Source: Eulemur rufifrons (lineage: Eukaryota > Chordata > Mammalia > Primates > Lemuridae). Taken from it: 64,000 bases of DNA. The position numbers and the translations under genes were made by a program. Shown in pieces: positions 12,591-25,867 of the stretch. The stretch covers positions 52,230,501 to 52,294,500 of the forward strand of contig NC_090989.1 of NCBI RefSeq assembly GCF_041146395.1, written 5' to 3'. Below the pieces are notes generated by a model. It did not search any database and had not been told where the DNA came from. It worked only from the letters and a program-made list of their open reading frames with translations. Position 1 is the stretch's first letter; every line of letters begins with the position of its first letter.

Positions 12591-13264
12591 CCAAGGAAGA
12601 GAATAGAAAGAGACAACTGCTGGTTGGTCTCCCCCCAAATATTCAGAAGTAGTAATACTTTCCTGTAAATGTAGTTTGGAACAATCATTTCAGGATACTC
12701 ACTAATTAGGATATAGAATTTCCCTTTCCAATTTTTATTTTAAATATGGGAGTAAAAGGCTTATGGAGCTATAAAATATAAAGTTTCCTTCTCTTATTGA
12801 AAATAATTTATGTCTATGCATCAGAATATAGGAATTACAAGTGTAAATTGAGGATAAACTACAAATGCATTGTTCAGACCTTTGGGTAATGGCTGAAAGT
12901 ACCTGATCCACTATATCCTGACAGCAGTGACTGATTCTAGAAATACTCTGATTGTGTTCCAAGAGGGGAGCCACTAATTTTAAAGTATAAAATAAAGCAG
13001 TCACTTAATTCACATTTGCCATGCTCTTCTAACTTGGCTTCCTTTTCCGAAGGCTGTCTACCTGGTGATCTGCACCTCCAGAGGCTCTATAGAATATTTC
13101 TGAAGCAATTTTAGGCCACCCTTCTGCCATTTTCCTTTACAAAGCCCAGAAAACAATTAGTGATAGAGACATGTGTTAAGTTTCTGGAGGCCCAATAAAT
13201 AACACTGTGTTCCTCACTTGAGTTTTGAATCAAAGGACATGCAGTCAATGGAGAAAAACATATC

Positions 13265-13304
13265 ACCTTTGCCATCATCATCATCACTGTCATCATCATC
13301 ATTG
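13265..13304. repeat. CAT/ATC simple repeat
   Basis: Imperfect tandem CAT triplets with one interruption. Confidence 0.8.
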
Positions 13305-13767
13305 ATAAAGACCAAGTTAGAGGATGTGGCTTAGCTAAGGATCAACAATGGGCATCCTAATGCTGAACCTCCCTGAATTAGACAGATTTATCCACCAAGC
13401 CATATGCAAAAATGAACAACCATAGACCTCCCCATGTGCAAACTCACCTTGTAAGACAAACTTCAGGCATGGAAAACAGCCAGAATTCACACTCACAGCA
13501 ATTTATTCTCAAGAGTAAAAGAGAAGGAAAGGGGTAGAGCCATGACTATCCAGTTTCTTACCTCATACTGACCAATAAATTATTTCTTAAGTCCATTATA
13601 TACTTGGATGGCCTGTATCCTGAAACCACGAATCCATCTGAAAAGATTTCCTCCTTCCCTGTCACCTCGTTCCCTCCTCCACCACCAACAAACTCACAGT
13701 ATAAGGACTTAAGAAGGGTTGGAAAATAGAATATAGACTTTAAAACGTTCTCAGATACCACTTAGCC

Positions 13768-13860
13768 TGCCCTGTCAGTGCAGGGAGGTGAAGTGACTTG
13801 CCCAAGGTCACATAGTCAATTAGTGGATGATCTTAGGTTAATATCCCTTAAATTCAATGA
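13768..13860 (-). mobile_element. MIR fragment
   Basis: GGTGAAGTGACTTGCCCAAG followed by GTCACATAGTCAATTAGTGG is the antisense MIR core. Confidence 0.7.
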
Positions 13861-14684
13861 AGAGATCTGGAAAAATTTGCTGTTACTCGATTCCATAATT
13901 TTGTACACCACTCAAAGGTGCCTTTGAGCAGAAACATCAGCCAGATGGTGATAACTTTTTCAAAAAATCTCTAACCCAGAGAGGGAACTTAATGAAGCAG
14001 CAGACTTTTCACATGGCCCTTATTTATCCTGATCTGAGCAATGTCTTCTGAGGCCACTAGCTGTGTTTCTTCTACCCTGGAAAGCCCAGGATGGCAAAAG
14101 ATTTATTCTGCCCACTTGCTTTGGTAGAATTACCTCCCAACTAACATAGGGCCTGGCATAGAGGAGGCACCCAAGAAATGGTGAGTGGTGAATGAATAAA
14201 GAAAGGAATGAATAAATAAGGTTTCCCCCTATCTCAGAAAAGAGTATGATAGTAATTTAAAAAATCAATGCTGTTTCATTTAAGGAAAAAAAAAACACAA
14301 TAGAGAAATGTATTAATTTACTAAACCCTACCAAAAACATATTCTAAACATTTTAGTCTGAAATGAATCCAATTATTAACAATTATCATTCAAATTGACT
14401 TAAGTGGAGAGAATGGAAAGGAAGACCAACAATAAAGAAGCAGCAGGAGAGAGAGATCCAGGTTAAAAAAACAAAAGTAGTCAGGAGAGTTTCATATTTA
14501 TGAGGGACAGTCTTAACAATCCCACAACTTCCCAGATTGACAAGAGAACAGTGAACACTAAACCAAGTCCATTCTTGAGCAAAATGCCTCCCTTCTGAAT
14601 ATCAGCCTTCAGAGTATTTAAGATTTGTATTTATGCCAGGAACTTTACATATACTATTCTATTTTAACCTTACAGTCACACTAT

Positions 14685-15150
14685 GGAGTAGGCATCATAA
14701 ACTCTATCATATGAGAACATCGTGCTAAGTGAAATAAGTCAGACACAGAATGAAAAATATTGCATGATCTCACTTATACGTGGAATCTAAAAAAAAGTCA
14801 ACACAGAGATAGAGAATAAAATAGAGGTTATCAGGAGCAGGGTGGAGGGAGGAAATGGAGTGATGTAGGTCAAAGGATACAAATTAGTAGATTTGTGGGA
14901 TTAACAGGTCTAGAGATCTAATGTACAACTTGAGGATTATAGTTAATAAAATTGTACTGTATTTGGGATTTTTGCTAAATGAGTAGATTTTAGCTGCTCT
15001 TAAAAAATATATGGGTAATTATGTGAGATGATGGATATGTTAATTTGCTTCACTGTAGTAACGATTTTACTATCTATATGTACTGCATAACATCATGTCA
15101 TATATCTTAAATATTCATAATAAATTTTATTTAAAATAATAAACTCTATC
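14685..15150 (+). mobile_element. L1 3' end
   Basis: AAGTGAAATAAGTCAGACAC, then CATGATCTCACTTATACGTG and GGAATCTAAAAAAAAGTCAA, ending with AATAAATTTTATTTAAAATA, is an L1 ORF2 tail plus 3' UTR. This copy is separate from the longer L1 that follows. Confidence 0.85.
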
Positions 15151-15369
15151 ATAAACTACATATGTCAGGGATCTTCACAAATGTTAAATTGTTAAATATC
15201 AAACTTGTGTTATATAAATCTGTCTTTAAGCTTGCTTCCTTCTCTCCCCTTTGGCTAAAAATTTTCCTCTTGCTCATTCACATGTCAATCCATTAATCTA
15301 AAAAGCATTTATTACACAATAGGTGGGATAATAAATTAGTATATGAACAATTCAGTAATGAAAGTAAGA

Positions 15370-17105
15370 ATACAATGCTATTCAAAATAGCATCACAAGG
15401 AATAAAACACTAAAGAATAAATTTGAAAAAAGAAATGTAAGATGTATACTGAAAATTACAAAACTTTGAAGAAACTAAAGAAGATCTAAATAAACAAAGA
15501 AACATTCCACTCAATATTATTAATATGATCATTCTCCCCAAATTGATCTATAGAATGCATGCAAATTTCAGCATGCTTTTTTGAAGATATTTACAAACAG
15601 ATCCAAACATTTATGTGGAAATGCAAAGCACCTTGTACAGCCAAAACAATTTTGAAAAATAACAAATTTGAAGGACTTTCACTTCCCTATTTTAAACTTA
15701 CTACAAAGGTACAGTTATCAAGACAGTGTGGGACTGGCATGAGGATGGACATACAGATTGGAACATAATTGAGAGTCCAGAAATGAATCCTTACATTTAT
15801 AGTCAATTGAGTTTTGGCAAAGATGTCAAGGCAATTCACTGGGGAAAGGATTCTGTTCAACTGATGGTGGTAAGAGACAACCAGATATCCATACACAGAA
15901 AAGATTAACTTAGACTCTCACCTCATACCATATATAAAAATTAACTCAATACAGATGATAGATTTAAACATAAGAGCTAAAAAAATAAAAATTTTAGAAT
16001 AAAAGGAGAAAATCTTCAAGACCTTAGGCTAGGCAAAAATTTCTTAGATGTGACCACCAAAAGCATAGTACATACAAGAAAAAAAAAGATAAATTAGACC
16101 TCATCAAAATTTAAAACTTTTGCCTTTCAAAATATATCATTAAGAAAATAAACAAGACAAGCTACAGATTGGGGGAAAATGTTTGCAAAATGCATAACAA
16201 AGAAAAGGACTTGTATCCAGAATATATAAAGAATTCATATAACTCAATAAGAAAACAAGAAAACCAATCAAACCATGGGCAAAAGATTTGAACAGATGTT
16301 TCACCAAAGAGGATATATGAATGGCTAATAAGCACATGAAAAGATGCTCAACATCCTTATTCATTAGGCTAATGCACATGAAAACCATGATGAGATACAA
16401 TTTTACATCCACTAGAAAGGCTACAAGACAGACAGTAACAAATGTTGGTGAGGATGTGGAGAAATAGGAACTTCCATCTATTGCTGGTGAGAATGTAAAT
16501 TGTACAGCTACTTTGGAAAACAATTTGGCAGTTTCTCAAAAAGTTAAACATCAAACTGCAAAACAAGCAAGGAATTCTACACCTTGGTATCTACCCAAGA
16601 GAAATGAGAACATATGTCCCCATGAAAACTTGCACTAGAATGTTTATAACAGCAAATAGTGAAGATGATTCAAATATCCAACAATTGGTGGATGATTAGA
16701 CAAATGTGGTCTATCAATATGATGGAATATATTTAGCAATAAAAAGGAACAGACTGCTGATAGATGCTATGTGGTGGATGAACCTCAAAAACATTATGTG
16801 AAGTGAAATAAGTCAGACACGAGAGACCACATGTTGAATGATCCCATTCATATAAGATGTATTTTTAAAAAGGCAAATTTATAGAGAAAGAAAGTATGTC
16901 AGTAGTTGCCTGAAGGAGGGGGTTCAGCTAGCTGGGACTAACTGTAAATGATCATGAGGGATCCTATTTGGGAACCAAAAATGTTATAAAACTGATTTAT
17001 GGTGTTTGTTGTACCACTCGGTAAAGTTACTAAAAATCATTGAATTGTATGCTTAAAGTAGATGAATGATATGTAAAATATATCTCAATAAAGTTGCTAA
17101 AAAAC
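15370..17105 (+). mobile_element. L1 LINE, ORF2 3' third plus 3' UTR (defunct)
   Basis: This is the longest TE copy in the window. Landmarks in order are CAATGCTATTCAAAATAGCA, TCCCCAAATTGATCTATAGA, TTGAAGGACTTTCACTTCCC, ATCAAGACAGTGTGGGACTG, ACAGTAACAAATGTTGGTGA, GGAGAAATAGGAACTTCCAT and TCTACCCAAGAGAAATGAGA. A 3' UTR ending ATATCTCAATAAAGTTGC follows. The frame corresponding to the ORF2 C-terminal region is visible in pieces (about 15559-15768 and 15726-15908, in different frames), so it is broken by frameshifts. It is 5'-truncated and old (L1M-type). Confidence 0.9.
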
Positions 17106-17518
17106 AAACACATTTTTAAAATAAATTAGTGAAAACTAATGTATGTTTTGATTCTAGATCTAATATGCATTATTTGCTTAAGCTCAAACCTTAAAGTCAT
17201 TATTGAAACATTCTTCCTCTTCATGGCCATACAGACCAGGTGCCAAGGCCTTCCTTGTTCTTCCTGTGAACTTTATTGCATGAACCCATTTCTTTATTTT
17301 CCTTTCTAAAACCATCTCACTAATCCAGATTTTCCACATGTCCCTACTTAATTTTATTATACTTGTAAGTGGTTTCCCTAACTCTACTTACTTCCTATAG
17401 GTTATACACCATTAGTTACTAGATTAATCTTTCAAGTGACAAAGGTTTCATGAGGTGGCACTCAGAGGTCTATCCTCATACCCCTAACTGTTCTCAGTAC
17501 AGGCAGTATGCTGTGGGC

Positions 17519-18010
17519 GGTGGTTAACTTTAGGTGTCAATGTGACTGGATTAAGGGATACTCAGATGGCTGGTAAAACATTTCTTGGTATGTCTGTTAG
17601 TATTTTAATCACCAGACTGAGCAAAGAAAATCCTCCCTCACCAATGTGGGTGGGCTTCATCCAATTGTTGAAGGCCAGGATAGAACAAAAGGTGGAGGAA
17701 AGGCAAATTTGCTTTCTCTTCTGGAGCTAAGACATTCATCTTCTCCTACCTGCGAGCGTCAGAGCTTTCCAGGTTCTCAGGCCTTCAGTCTCGGCCTGAG
17801 AGTTACACCACTAGCTCCCCAGGCTCTCAGGTCTTTGGATATAGACTGAATTACTCCACTGGCCTTCCTGGTTCTGCAGCTTGCAGACAGCAGACTATGG
17901 GACCTCTTAGCCTCCAGAATTGTGTGAATCAATTCCTATGATAAATCTCCTCTTATAGATCTCTCTACATATCCTATGAGTTCTGCTTCTCTGGAGAACC
18001 CTGACAACAC
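17519..18010 (+). mobile_element. LTR-type interspersed repeat
   Basis: TAGGTGTCAATGTGACTGGA, GTGGGTGGGCTTCATCCAAT, AGCCTCCAGAATTGTGTGAA and the closing TCTCTGGAGAACCCTGACAA are typical of an old mammalian LTR. The subfamily is not assigned. Confidence 0.6.
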
Positions 18011-18124
18011 ACTGTGTAAACAATAGCTTTCCTGTTTGGACCCACTCTCTCGTTCCAATTTTATTTTTCACTCTTAATACAATTCCTTTACTCTGTTAGA
18101 TTGGTTTCCTCATTGTCTCCTGTA

Positions 18125-18560
18125 GTGGTTTCCTAGGGCTACCGTAACAAATGACCACAAACTAGGTGCCTTAAAACAACAGGTGTTTGTTTTCTTACAG
18201 TTCTGGAGGCCAGAAGTCTGAAGTCAAGGTGTGAGCAACTGTTCCCTCCAAAGGATCCAGGAGGGAATCCTTCATTGTTTTTTCCACCTTTTGGTGGCAG
18301 CTGGCAATCCTTGGTATTCCTTGGCTTGTAGACACATCACTCTAATCTCTGCCTGTCTTCACATGACCTCCTTCCTGTCTCTCTTCTCCTCTAAGGACAC
18401 TTGGCATCAGATTAAGGGCCCACTCTAATCCCAGATGCTCTCATTTTGAGATCTTTAACTCAATTACATCTGCAAAGACCTTTTCTCCAAATAAAGTAAA
18501 TTTCACAGGTTCCAAATGGACAAATCTTTTGAGGGGCCACCGTTCAATCTACTACCTCCC
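18125..18560 (+). mobile_element. MLT1-type LTR
   Basis: CCGTAACAAATGACCACAAA, CTTAAAACAACAGGTGTTTG, GTTCTGGAGGCCAGAAGTCT and the closing ACCGTTCAATCTACTA are the standard MaLR LTR path from 5' to 3'. Confidence 0.75.
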
Positions 18561-18579
18561 CCAAGCACTCTATGTCCTT

Positions 18580-18785
18580 TTTGTACCTTTGGCCGTGTTA
18601 TTTCCACATTTGAAATTTCTTTTCCATTCTCTTTTCCAAATCCTGCTCAGATTCTGTGTTTCACAAAGCCTGTCCTAATCAGAACACCCTGTATTAGTTT
18701 CTCCTTTTTTTGAACTCTATAGCACTCACTGTTCCATTCATTTCTGCATTGTTTATGTTCATGTTTGTAGGTACTGCTTGCCAAC
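18580..18785 (+). mobile_element. L2 LINE fragment
   Basis: TTCTTTTCCATTCTCTTTTC, CACAAAGCCTGTCCTAATCA and CACTCACTGTTCCATTC match the L2 3' region. Confidence 0.5.
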
Positions 18786-18827
18786 CAGATTTTAATCTCC
18801 TGTAAGAGGATCTCAAATGCTAAAGCA

Positions 18828-18974
18828 GAGTTTCTCAACCATGGTTGTATATTGGAATCATCTGGGGAATCTTTAAAAAGACCACCGCTAGAGATTCTGG
18901 GGGGTGTCCCAGGCATGGATTTTTTTTTAAGCTTCCTTATTTCATTCTAAAATTGAGAACCCACTGCTTTAAAG
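18828..18974 (+). mobile_element. MER5-like hAT element
   Basis: AGTTTCTCAACCATGGTTGT, then ATTGGAATCATCTGGGGAAT, and an inverted end reading GAGAACCCACTGCTTTAAAG. Confidence 0.7.
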
Positions 18975-18984
18975 CATATATTCT

Positions 18985-19203
18985 CAATGAGGAGGGCTAA
19001 AATTGGTTCTTGGTGGAAGGGTACGTAAAAATCGTAGACAGTACAATGGTTTGTCATCCTTCAAATGGCCAAAGTACACAAACAGATACATAGTACCATA
19101 TATTTATGGTACTAAAATTTCATAGGGAGCCAATTAGGGAAAAAATGTCTAAAATGGTTTCTTAGGGGGCAATAACGAAAAATAGGCTGAGAAACACTGC
19201 TTC
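18985..19203 (+). mobile_element. Small hAT-like element
   Basis: The segment runs from TCTCAATGAGGAGGGC to GGCTGAGAAACACTGC, with imperfect inverted ends of hAT type. It lies between two MER5-like copies. Family uncertain. Confidence 0.4.
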
Positions 19204-19312
19204 AAAGTACATCAGAATCACCGTGGAGCTTGATAAAATGTACATGGCCAAGCCCCCAGAGACTGTGGGTCAGGAGTTTGGGCTGTGGCCCCAAATTTTG
19301 TATATTTAATAG
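19203..19312 (+). mobile_element. MER5-like fragment
   Basis: AGTACATCAGAATCACCGTG followed by GGCCAAGCCCCCAGAGACTG. Confidence 0.55.
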
Positions 19313-19317
19313 CATTA

Positions 19318-19480
19318 ACATTTACCACATGCTTACTATATACTAAGCATTGTTATGAGAGCACGCATGTGTCATCTTCCCTTTACAGGTGAAGAAACAG
19401 AGGCACAAAGAGCAATTTGCCCAAAGTCTCTCAGCTACAAAGTGGCAGCAAAAAATTTGAATCCAGGGATTTGTGTTAAT
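19318..19480 (-). mobile_element. MIR-family SINE
   Basis: ACCACATGCTTACTATATAC, TTTACAGGTGAAGAAACAGA and GGCACAAAGAGCAATTTGCC. Confidence 0.6.
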
Positions 19481-19948
19481 GTACTTAACACTTAATCATA
19501 GGGCGTCCAGTACCACAGCCTGAGGACCACTGTCTTGGTAGGAAACATACCTCATAGTTCTCTTCCATTCCCTTCCACAAGGAGCAGAATACTTCATGTA
19601 TAGCAGAGGCCAAAGTGCACTTGTTGAGCTCATGATCAGGATATAAATAAAGAACCAAAGAATTGCCCGCTAGACAAGAGTAGGGCTATGGGGCACACAC
19701 ATAGTGTCAAGATCACTAGTCAGGGCCACAAGGGGTTAGATTCCATGGGTGGACAGGGTTGGTTACTGTGAAGCTGGTTAAATGGATAAGGATGAAGAAG
19801 GTTTGGTCCCTAGACTGAGAGGTTTAAGTAGTACTTGGGAAGCCTCCAGTATATTATTGATGACATTTAACACAGAGGTAAACCAACAAAAATCTCAAAA
19901 TGCTCATTGCTATTGTCCCAAAAGCCACTTGATTATTTGGGATTCTTT

Positions 19949-20365
<417 letters not shown>

Positions 20366-21111
20366 TAATTAAAAAATAATTCTAAGAAAGGTAAAGCCTA
20401 TAGATTATCTCCAAGAATAATATTTCTAAATGTATATAATAAAATTACAAGATTACAAAGGCGACCAACTATATTGAATTACAGTTACCAAAATATTTTT
20501 TAAATGTGCAATAGGGTAATATCTGTGTTTCCTTATTAATGTTTTTCAAAAGAGCTAGTGACAAGTCTAAAAACAACTGTAATTTGAAGTTATGATGAAT
20601 ATAAATGATATTTTAAGCTATTCATAACAACTAAAACATGCTAACAGAAATATCTGTGATTTCTATTGGTGACAAAGTCATAGGTACTGCTAACACTGAT
20701 TTGGTCTGTTGCCAAATTCATAGTAGAAAAAAATGCTAATTTTCAGTTAGAGATTAGTGAAAATAAAGTTGCAAATTTTTTCCCATCCATGAACCTCTTG
20801 TGGATACCTGTACAGCCCATGTTAAAAATCCCATTTATAGCATACAGAACTCTCCCAGTTTAGCCCTGTCTGCTTAATCCTGTCCAATTTGCCCCACCTT
20901 GATTTAAGGAAACTTGTCACACCAGCTCCATCAGTTAATATCTTTTGGCCAAGAAAGTTTCTCCAGAAGTTCAGGACACGGTCTCTTGACACAGCAGCAC
21001 TTTGAACACAGTGACCCTTATAATGACAAGAACTAAGCAGCGTTTGGGGGAACAATTTGTTAGAAAAGAGTGTTCCTGGAAAGGAAAGCAGCTTTTATCT
21101 TAACTTTGCTT

Positions 21112-21285
21112 AACAATCAATTGGGAGATCTATAAAAAATTGCAGATTCTTGAATTCTAACTTCCTCCCACTCCCCAACCACATACCGCTCAGAGATTTT
21201 AATTCAGTAGGTTTGGGGTGGGCCCCAAGAATCTGCATTTAAAATTTTCAGGCCAGATGATTAAGTTGCTGCTGATCAGGTACAT
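21112..21285 (+). mobile_element. MER5A-like hAT element
   Basis: AGATTTTAATTCAGTAGGTT, TGGGGTGGGCCCCAAGAATC and TGCATTTAAAATTTTCAGGC are MER5A hallmarks. Confidence 0.75.
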
Positions 21286-21485
21286 TGGCCTCGAGTCTAG
21301 CTTATCAGAGACCTCTTCTGAGAACAGTTTGTGTTTCCAAATGGAAGAGAAAGAAGCAAGCAGCAAAGTCTTTCGGTGCATACCCCAAGAATTGTCAGGT
21401 CAGCACCTCAGGTGAATGGTTCATGGCTGACCACGGCCTAACTCTAGGCATTCACCATCAGGACAGAGCAGTTTATGTTCTCATC

Positions 21486-21850
<365 letters not shown>

Positions 21851-22985
21851 CTGACTCAATTTTCCTCTTTCTCTACAGGGAAATCTTCTCCCTCTTTTTC
21901 TTCCCCACGTCCTCTGTTCCTCCCTGGGGTTGCTACAAAGACTGAAAGGAATACCATTATTCACAGACAGGCTTGAACTCTTAACAGAGGGGCCAGGTAA
22001 ATATACTGATGTCTCAAGAACCCCATAATTTTGGAGCACACAGGGTAAGGATTTCTTGGACCTGGGAGGCTGGCTGTTCCACAGTGTATGGGATAATTCC
22101 TCTATAATCTACTTATCTGCACTCTGGAAGATAACTTCAGACTGTGTTAAGAGAACAATGATATAAGCCTCTCTCTCAGTCATTTGACCCTTGACCTTTT
22201 TCTGGAAGAAACACAGAAGGGAGGGATGTGGCTTCCTGATCCTTTTATATCTTTAGTCTCACCAGTCAAGACTTTATTAGAAACTTAACTAAAGCCACCT
22301 AGACTCTATCTAGCAGACAGGCAGTAAGATTCTTCATTCAGGCCTGAATGAATGTAAACTGACAGGTTGGAATTGTAGTTTTTTGTGTTAACAAAAAGGC
22401 AAATAACATATTTTCCTAACATATTAAACACATCTTTGTACATAACAGTATGTTAAATTACATTTCTTAGCAATTACAGTGTGATTTATTTTTTGCCCTC
22501 TTCTTATAGGGCTATTTATAGCTTTCAGCAGTTAATTTAATTTATCAGTGTTTTAAATTTTTAAAAACTTCCCGTTTAATAGGCGATTGGTCAGTAAAAT
22601 GTATAGAGTTTATGAATTTCTCTCCAGTGTTCCATCTACCTCTCACAAATAACAGTAGCACTTCTTATCATTTTCTATTTTTTTCTTTCCCTGCTATCCC
22701 TCCAGTGCGCAGGCCAAAGTCTGACACAGACAATAGTGGTTGAATAAATTCTGTCAGCCACTGTATTTATTACTTTACTACAGTTAATTTCATTGTATCT
22801 GATTAATTAAATATTCTTCATCAAATTCTATGAGGCCAATTGGAATTATTATCACATTCTCATTTTCTAAACTAAAAAACACAAGTCTAAAAAACATTGA
22901 CTATATTTCCTAGGTCTCAGGGAATCACTGAAAGGACTAACACTAAAACTTGAAGTTGGTTAGGTCCAGAGGTTCAAAACTGCTT
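21851..22985. other. No gene seen
   Basis: Unique-looking sequence, strongly AT-rich after 22340. No exon or RNA gene is supported. Confidence 0.4.
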
Positions 22986-22989
22986 AGTC

Positions 22990-23208
22990 CAGGGGTCAGC
23001 ACGTTACAGTCAAGGGCCCAAGCTGGCCCCCTATCTGTTTTATTAAAACTCGATTCACTAATTTATGTATTGCCTAAGGATGCCTTCCACCATGCTTTCA
23101 ACACCACAATGGCAGAGTGGGAAAGTTGCAAGGGACTAATGGCCCACAAAGCCTAAAATACTTATATCTCACCCTTTATAGAATATGTTTGTCAAGTCCT
23201 AGAAAAGC
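22990..23208 (+). mobile_element. hAT-type non-autonomous transposon
   Basis: AGGGGTCAGCACGTTACAGT, then GCAGAGTGGGAAAGTTGCAA and GGCCCACAAAGCCTAAAATA, is a common mammalian hAT family. An opposite-strand copy lies at 41920-42370. Name not assigned with certainty. Confidence 0.6.
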
Positions 23209-23464
23209 CACTCTGAAAGATTATCTGAAATAAGGAATATTACGACCTCCAAATCTTTATTTGCTAAACCTCAATGAAAGATAAACGTGTTGAAAATATT
23301 TGGCAACATTGGTATGTTGATAGTACTTTAATAGATAAACTCTATTTATGTTCCTCACATTGATCAAATCTTACATTAAAATATATGGGAATTTACTAAT
23401 TTATTTTTTAACTCTCTGTCCTGATGTTCAAGGACCATTTGATTGTAAGAAACAGATCAACTCT

Positions 23465-23622
23465 GGGCTGAGCGCAGTGGCTTATGCCTGTAATCTCAGG
23501 ACTTTGGGAGGCTGAGGCAGAAGGATTGCTTGAGCCCAGGAGTTCAAGACCAGCCTGGGCAACATAGCAAGATCTCAACTCTCCAAAATTTTTTAAAAAT
23601 TGGGGGAAAAAAAAAAAGAAAC
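23465..23622 (+). mobile_element. Alu left-monomer (FLAM-like)
   Basis: GGCTGAGCGCAGTGGCTTAT through GACCAGCCTGGGCAACATAG, ending in an A-rich tail. It is a single arm of about 135 bp lacking the strepsirrhine linker, so an old monomeric copy. Confidence 0.8.
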
Positions 23623-24392
23623 AGAAGCACTCTGAAGCAAGCTTAAGTGAAGACTGAATCCAAGGAAAGTGCAGAATCCAAGGGCAAGAAGAATCATTGA
23701 GTCTCACACTTGGATTGGACTAAGAACTAGAAAGTTATCACAGCCCATGCATGGCCAGTTATTTTTCCATCTCTCCCTCTTTCCAAAACCACATGATCTC
23801 CCATGTCAGTGCTCCTTGCCTGCTCATCAACACACATGGCTCACAGTGAATACCACTCAATAGTAGCCTCAGTTGCTATATGATCTTATACTTTTAGCTT
23901 TTGTGGCCATTAATACAGTCTCTGGGTCAAATTCCTGACTAAAGCATGGAGGAATATGCCACATAAAGGTCTGTTTCTTCCCACATTGTGGAGGGTCAAA
24001 TTCTTCAAGAAGGCTGTATGGAGGAAAATAAATGATTGTCATCACTAATTGGCACTATTACAGTGCTTCTCAGTGTGACAGGAGTGGGTGTCTATCCTTC
24101 AGATGCACCATAACCACTGCAATGAACCACTATTACTCATGGGAGTATGTTCTGTCTTAAAGTTTTGCTTGTGTGATAAAAGGTGGAAAACCAAGCTCTT
24201 GGTGACATATAATAATTTATCATGCTAAGAAGAAAAAGCTTTGTTATTTGCAGAAATATTACATTTGAAACTAATGCAAACATGATAAATGTTATTCCTT
24301 AAAATATTTAACTTGGTATATATTCTTAAACACCAACTGATAATTAGAGTCATTGAGATGATTATTTACATTAGTTCGATGTGTTGTAAATG

Positions 24393-24910
24393 TCACTTTT
24401 CTTTTGGCTTCTTGATCTGACCTATGTATTCACTTGCCTTCTGTGTATTTCTTGTAATATTTATGCTTAGCAAAAGAGGAATACTAATAAGTACCACAAT
24501 TTTGTTAGGCCTATCAAACAGCAGAATGTCTAGCCCGTTGGTAGACTTTAATGATGTTATCATGTCTCTGTCCCAGTACACCTTGTAGCAATTTTCCAAC
24601 ACATTCTTAGGATTATATTTATAATGCAGTATTAATTCATTTGCAAACTCACATCTGAGGTCATAATGTTGACCTGCAAAATTAACAGTATACTCATGCT
24701 GTTCATCCAAGCAGCTGAGTACAACCTCCAATTATTTTAAAATTGTTTTGATGGCTGTAGTTTCTTTTGTACATGAAAATGATAATCCTTTCCCAGCTGA
24801 ACTTACACTTGGATTGTTCCCCCTCGTGAACGAAAGACTTATATTCGCAAATTAGCTGATCCAGATTGGTGCTGTTTTCTCAGACCAAAGAACAGTATTT
24901 TCTTCTATAA
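24393..24910 (-). pseudogene. Decayed reading frame, probable pseudogene remnant, parent unknown
   Basis: On the minus strand one frame stays open for about 112 codons (24731 down to a TGA at 24393). It continues upstream in the same frame to about 24910, broken by two in-frame stops (TAA at about 24732 and a TAA near 24854). The composition is not low-complexity and looks protein-like, for example SCLDEQHEYTVNFAGQHYDL and ENCYKVYWDRDMITSLKSTN. It is preceded on the protein by FANISLSFTRGN and SSAGKGLSFSCTKETTAI. A hydrophobic stretch (KIVVLISIPLLLSI) lies near the C-terminus. I see no A-tail or flanking duplication, so it is not proven to be a processed copy. The longest run has no ATG start. 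I do not recognise the parent. It could be a degraded exon, a TE-encoded fragment or chance. Confidence 0.35.
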
Positions 24911-25049
24911 AATTCTAGTTCATCTAGTGTGTAAGTGAGACTGTGATTTTGGACTATGAATTATCAAGTAAACATTTGCTGAGTGCCTACAATACTCAAA
25001 GCATTGTGCTAGAAGTTTGGGGTACAAAAATGAGTAAGACAGTCACTGT

Positions 25050-25520
25050 CCTCAAAGAGCTTCCATTTGTTGGGAGCAGCCACTTAAACATTGAAACTTG
25101 ATTAAATATGACATGTGTTATAGTAGACTAGAGGAGCGAGTAAATGACATGAGTGGAAAAATAAGCTATTGATTATACTAGAAGCAAGACAAGAAAAACT
25201 ATATGTGACATGACCTTTGAGTTTGGCCTTGAAGGAAGAAAGAAAAATTCAGACAAAAGAGGACAACATAAGAAAGTGCGGAGGTGAGGCAAAACGATTA
25301 AATTAGTAAAAGAGTTGTATCTAGGATGGCTGTGATAGTAATACTGAGGAAGGAGGTAAGAAATAAGGTTGGATAAATAAGATTGGACCATGGTATTAAA
25401 AGCCTTACATGCCACCTTAGGGACCTCAAGTGGATAATAAAGACAATGGAAAACCACTGAAAATTTTTAATTTGGGGATTTGCAAAAGCATATTTGTGTT
25501 TTAGAAAGATAATGCTTGTG
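25050..25520 (-). mobile_element. L2 LINE fragment, antisense
   Basis: CCTCAAAGAGCTTCCATTTG, CCTTTGAGTTTGGCCTTGAA, GCCTTACATGCCACCTTAGG and TGTGTTTTAGAAAGATAATG are typical antisense L2. Confidence 0.6.
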
Positions 25521-25867
25521 GCAATATGTAAAACTGATCAAATAGCAATGATTTTCATGACTATCCATCTAGTATCAATCTAGTTTCCTTCACTCTGCAA
25601 CTAAGATATTTATTTATCCATTTATTCATCTAACAACTATCATCTGCCAAAATTCCTATTTTCAGTTATCATGATCAAGTCTGTATTACTACCATTAAGT
25701 AACGGTTAATTCCTTTCCTCAAGAAGCTCCAATGCTCTTAGATTTTCCTTGTACTAAATTTACAAATGTGACTTTCAGTATTAGTTAATCTCATCTACAT
25801 CAAGCTTCTTGCCATTTATAATTATGCAATATGAAAGTACATATTGTTATTGAAATTATTTTAAGAT

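Noticed and set aside
15559..15908. Short frames resembling a protein (QISACFFEDIYKQIQTF...)
   Set aside because: They are pieces of the L1 ORF2 C-terminal region in different frames; a defunct transposon, not a host gene.
16140..16523. 127-codon frame on the minus strand
   Set aside because: It is antisense to the L1 ORF2 tail, an open frame produced by the A-rich L1 sequence.
24160..24392. Search for an A-tail and target duplication proving a retrocopy beside the broken frame
   Set aside because: No convincing tail or duplication was seen, so a processed pseudogene is not claimed.
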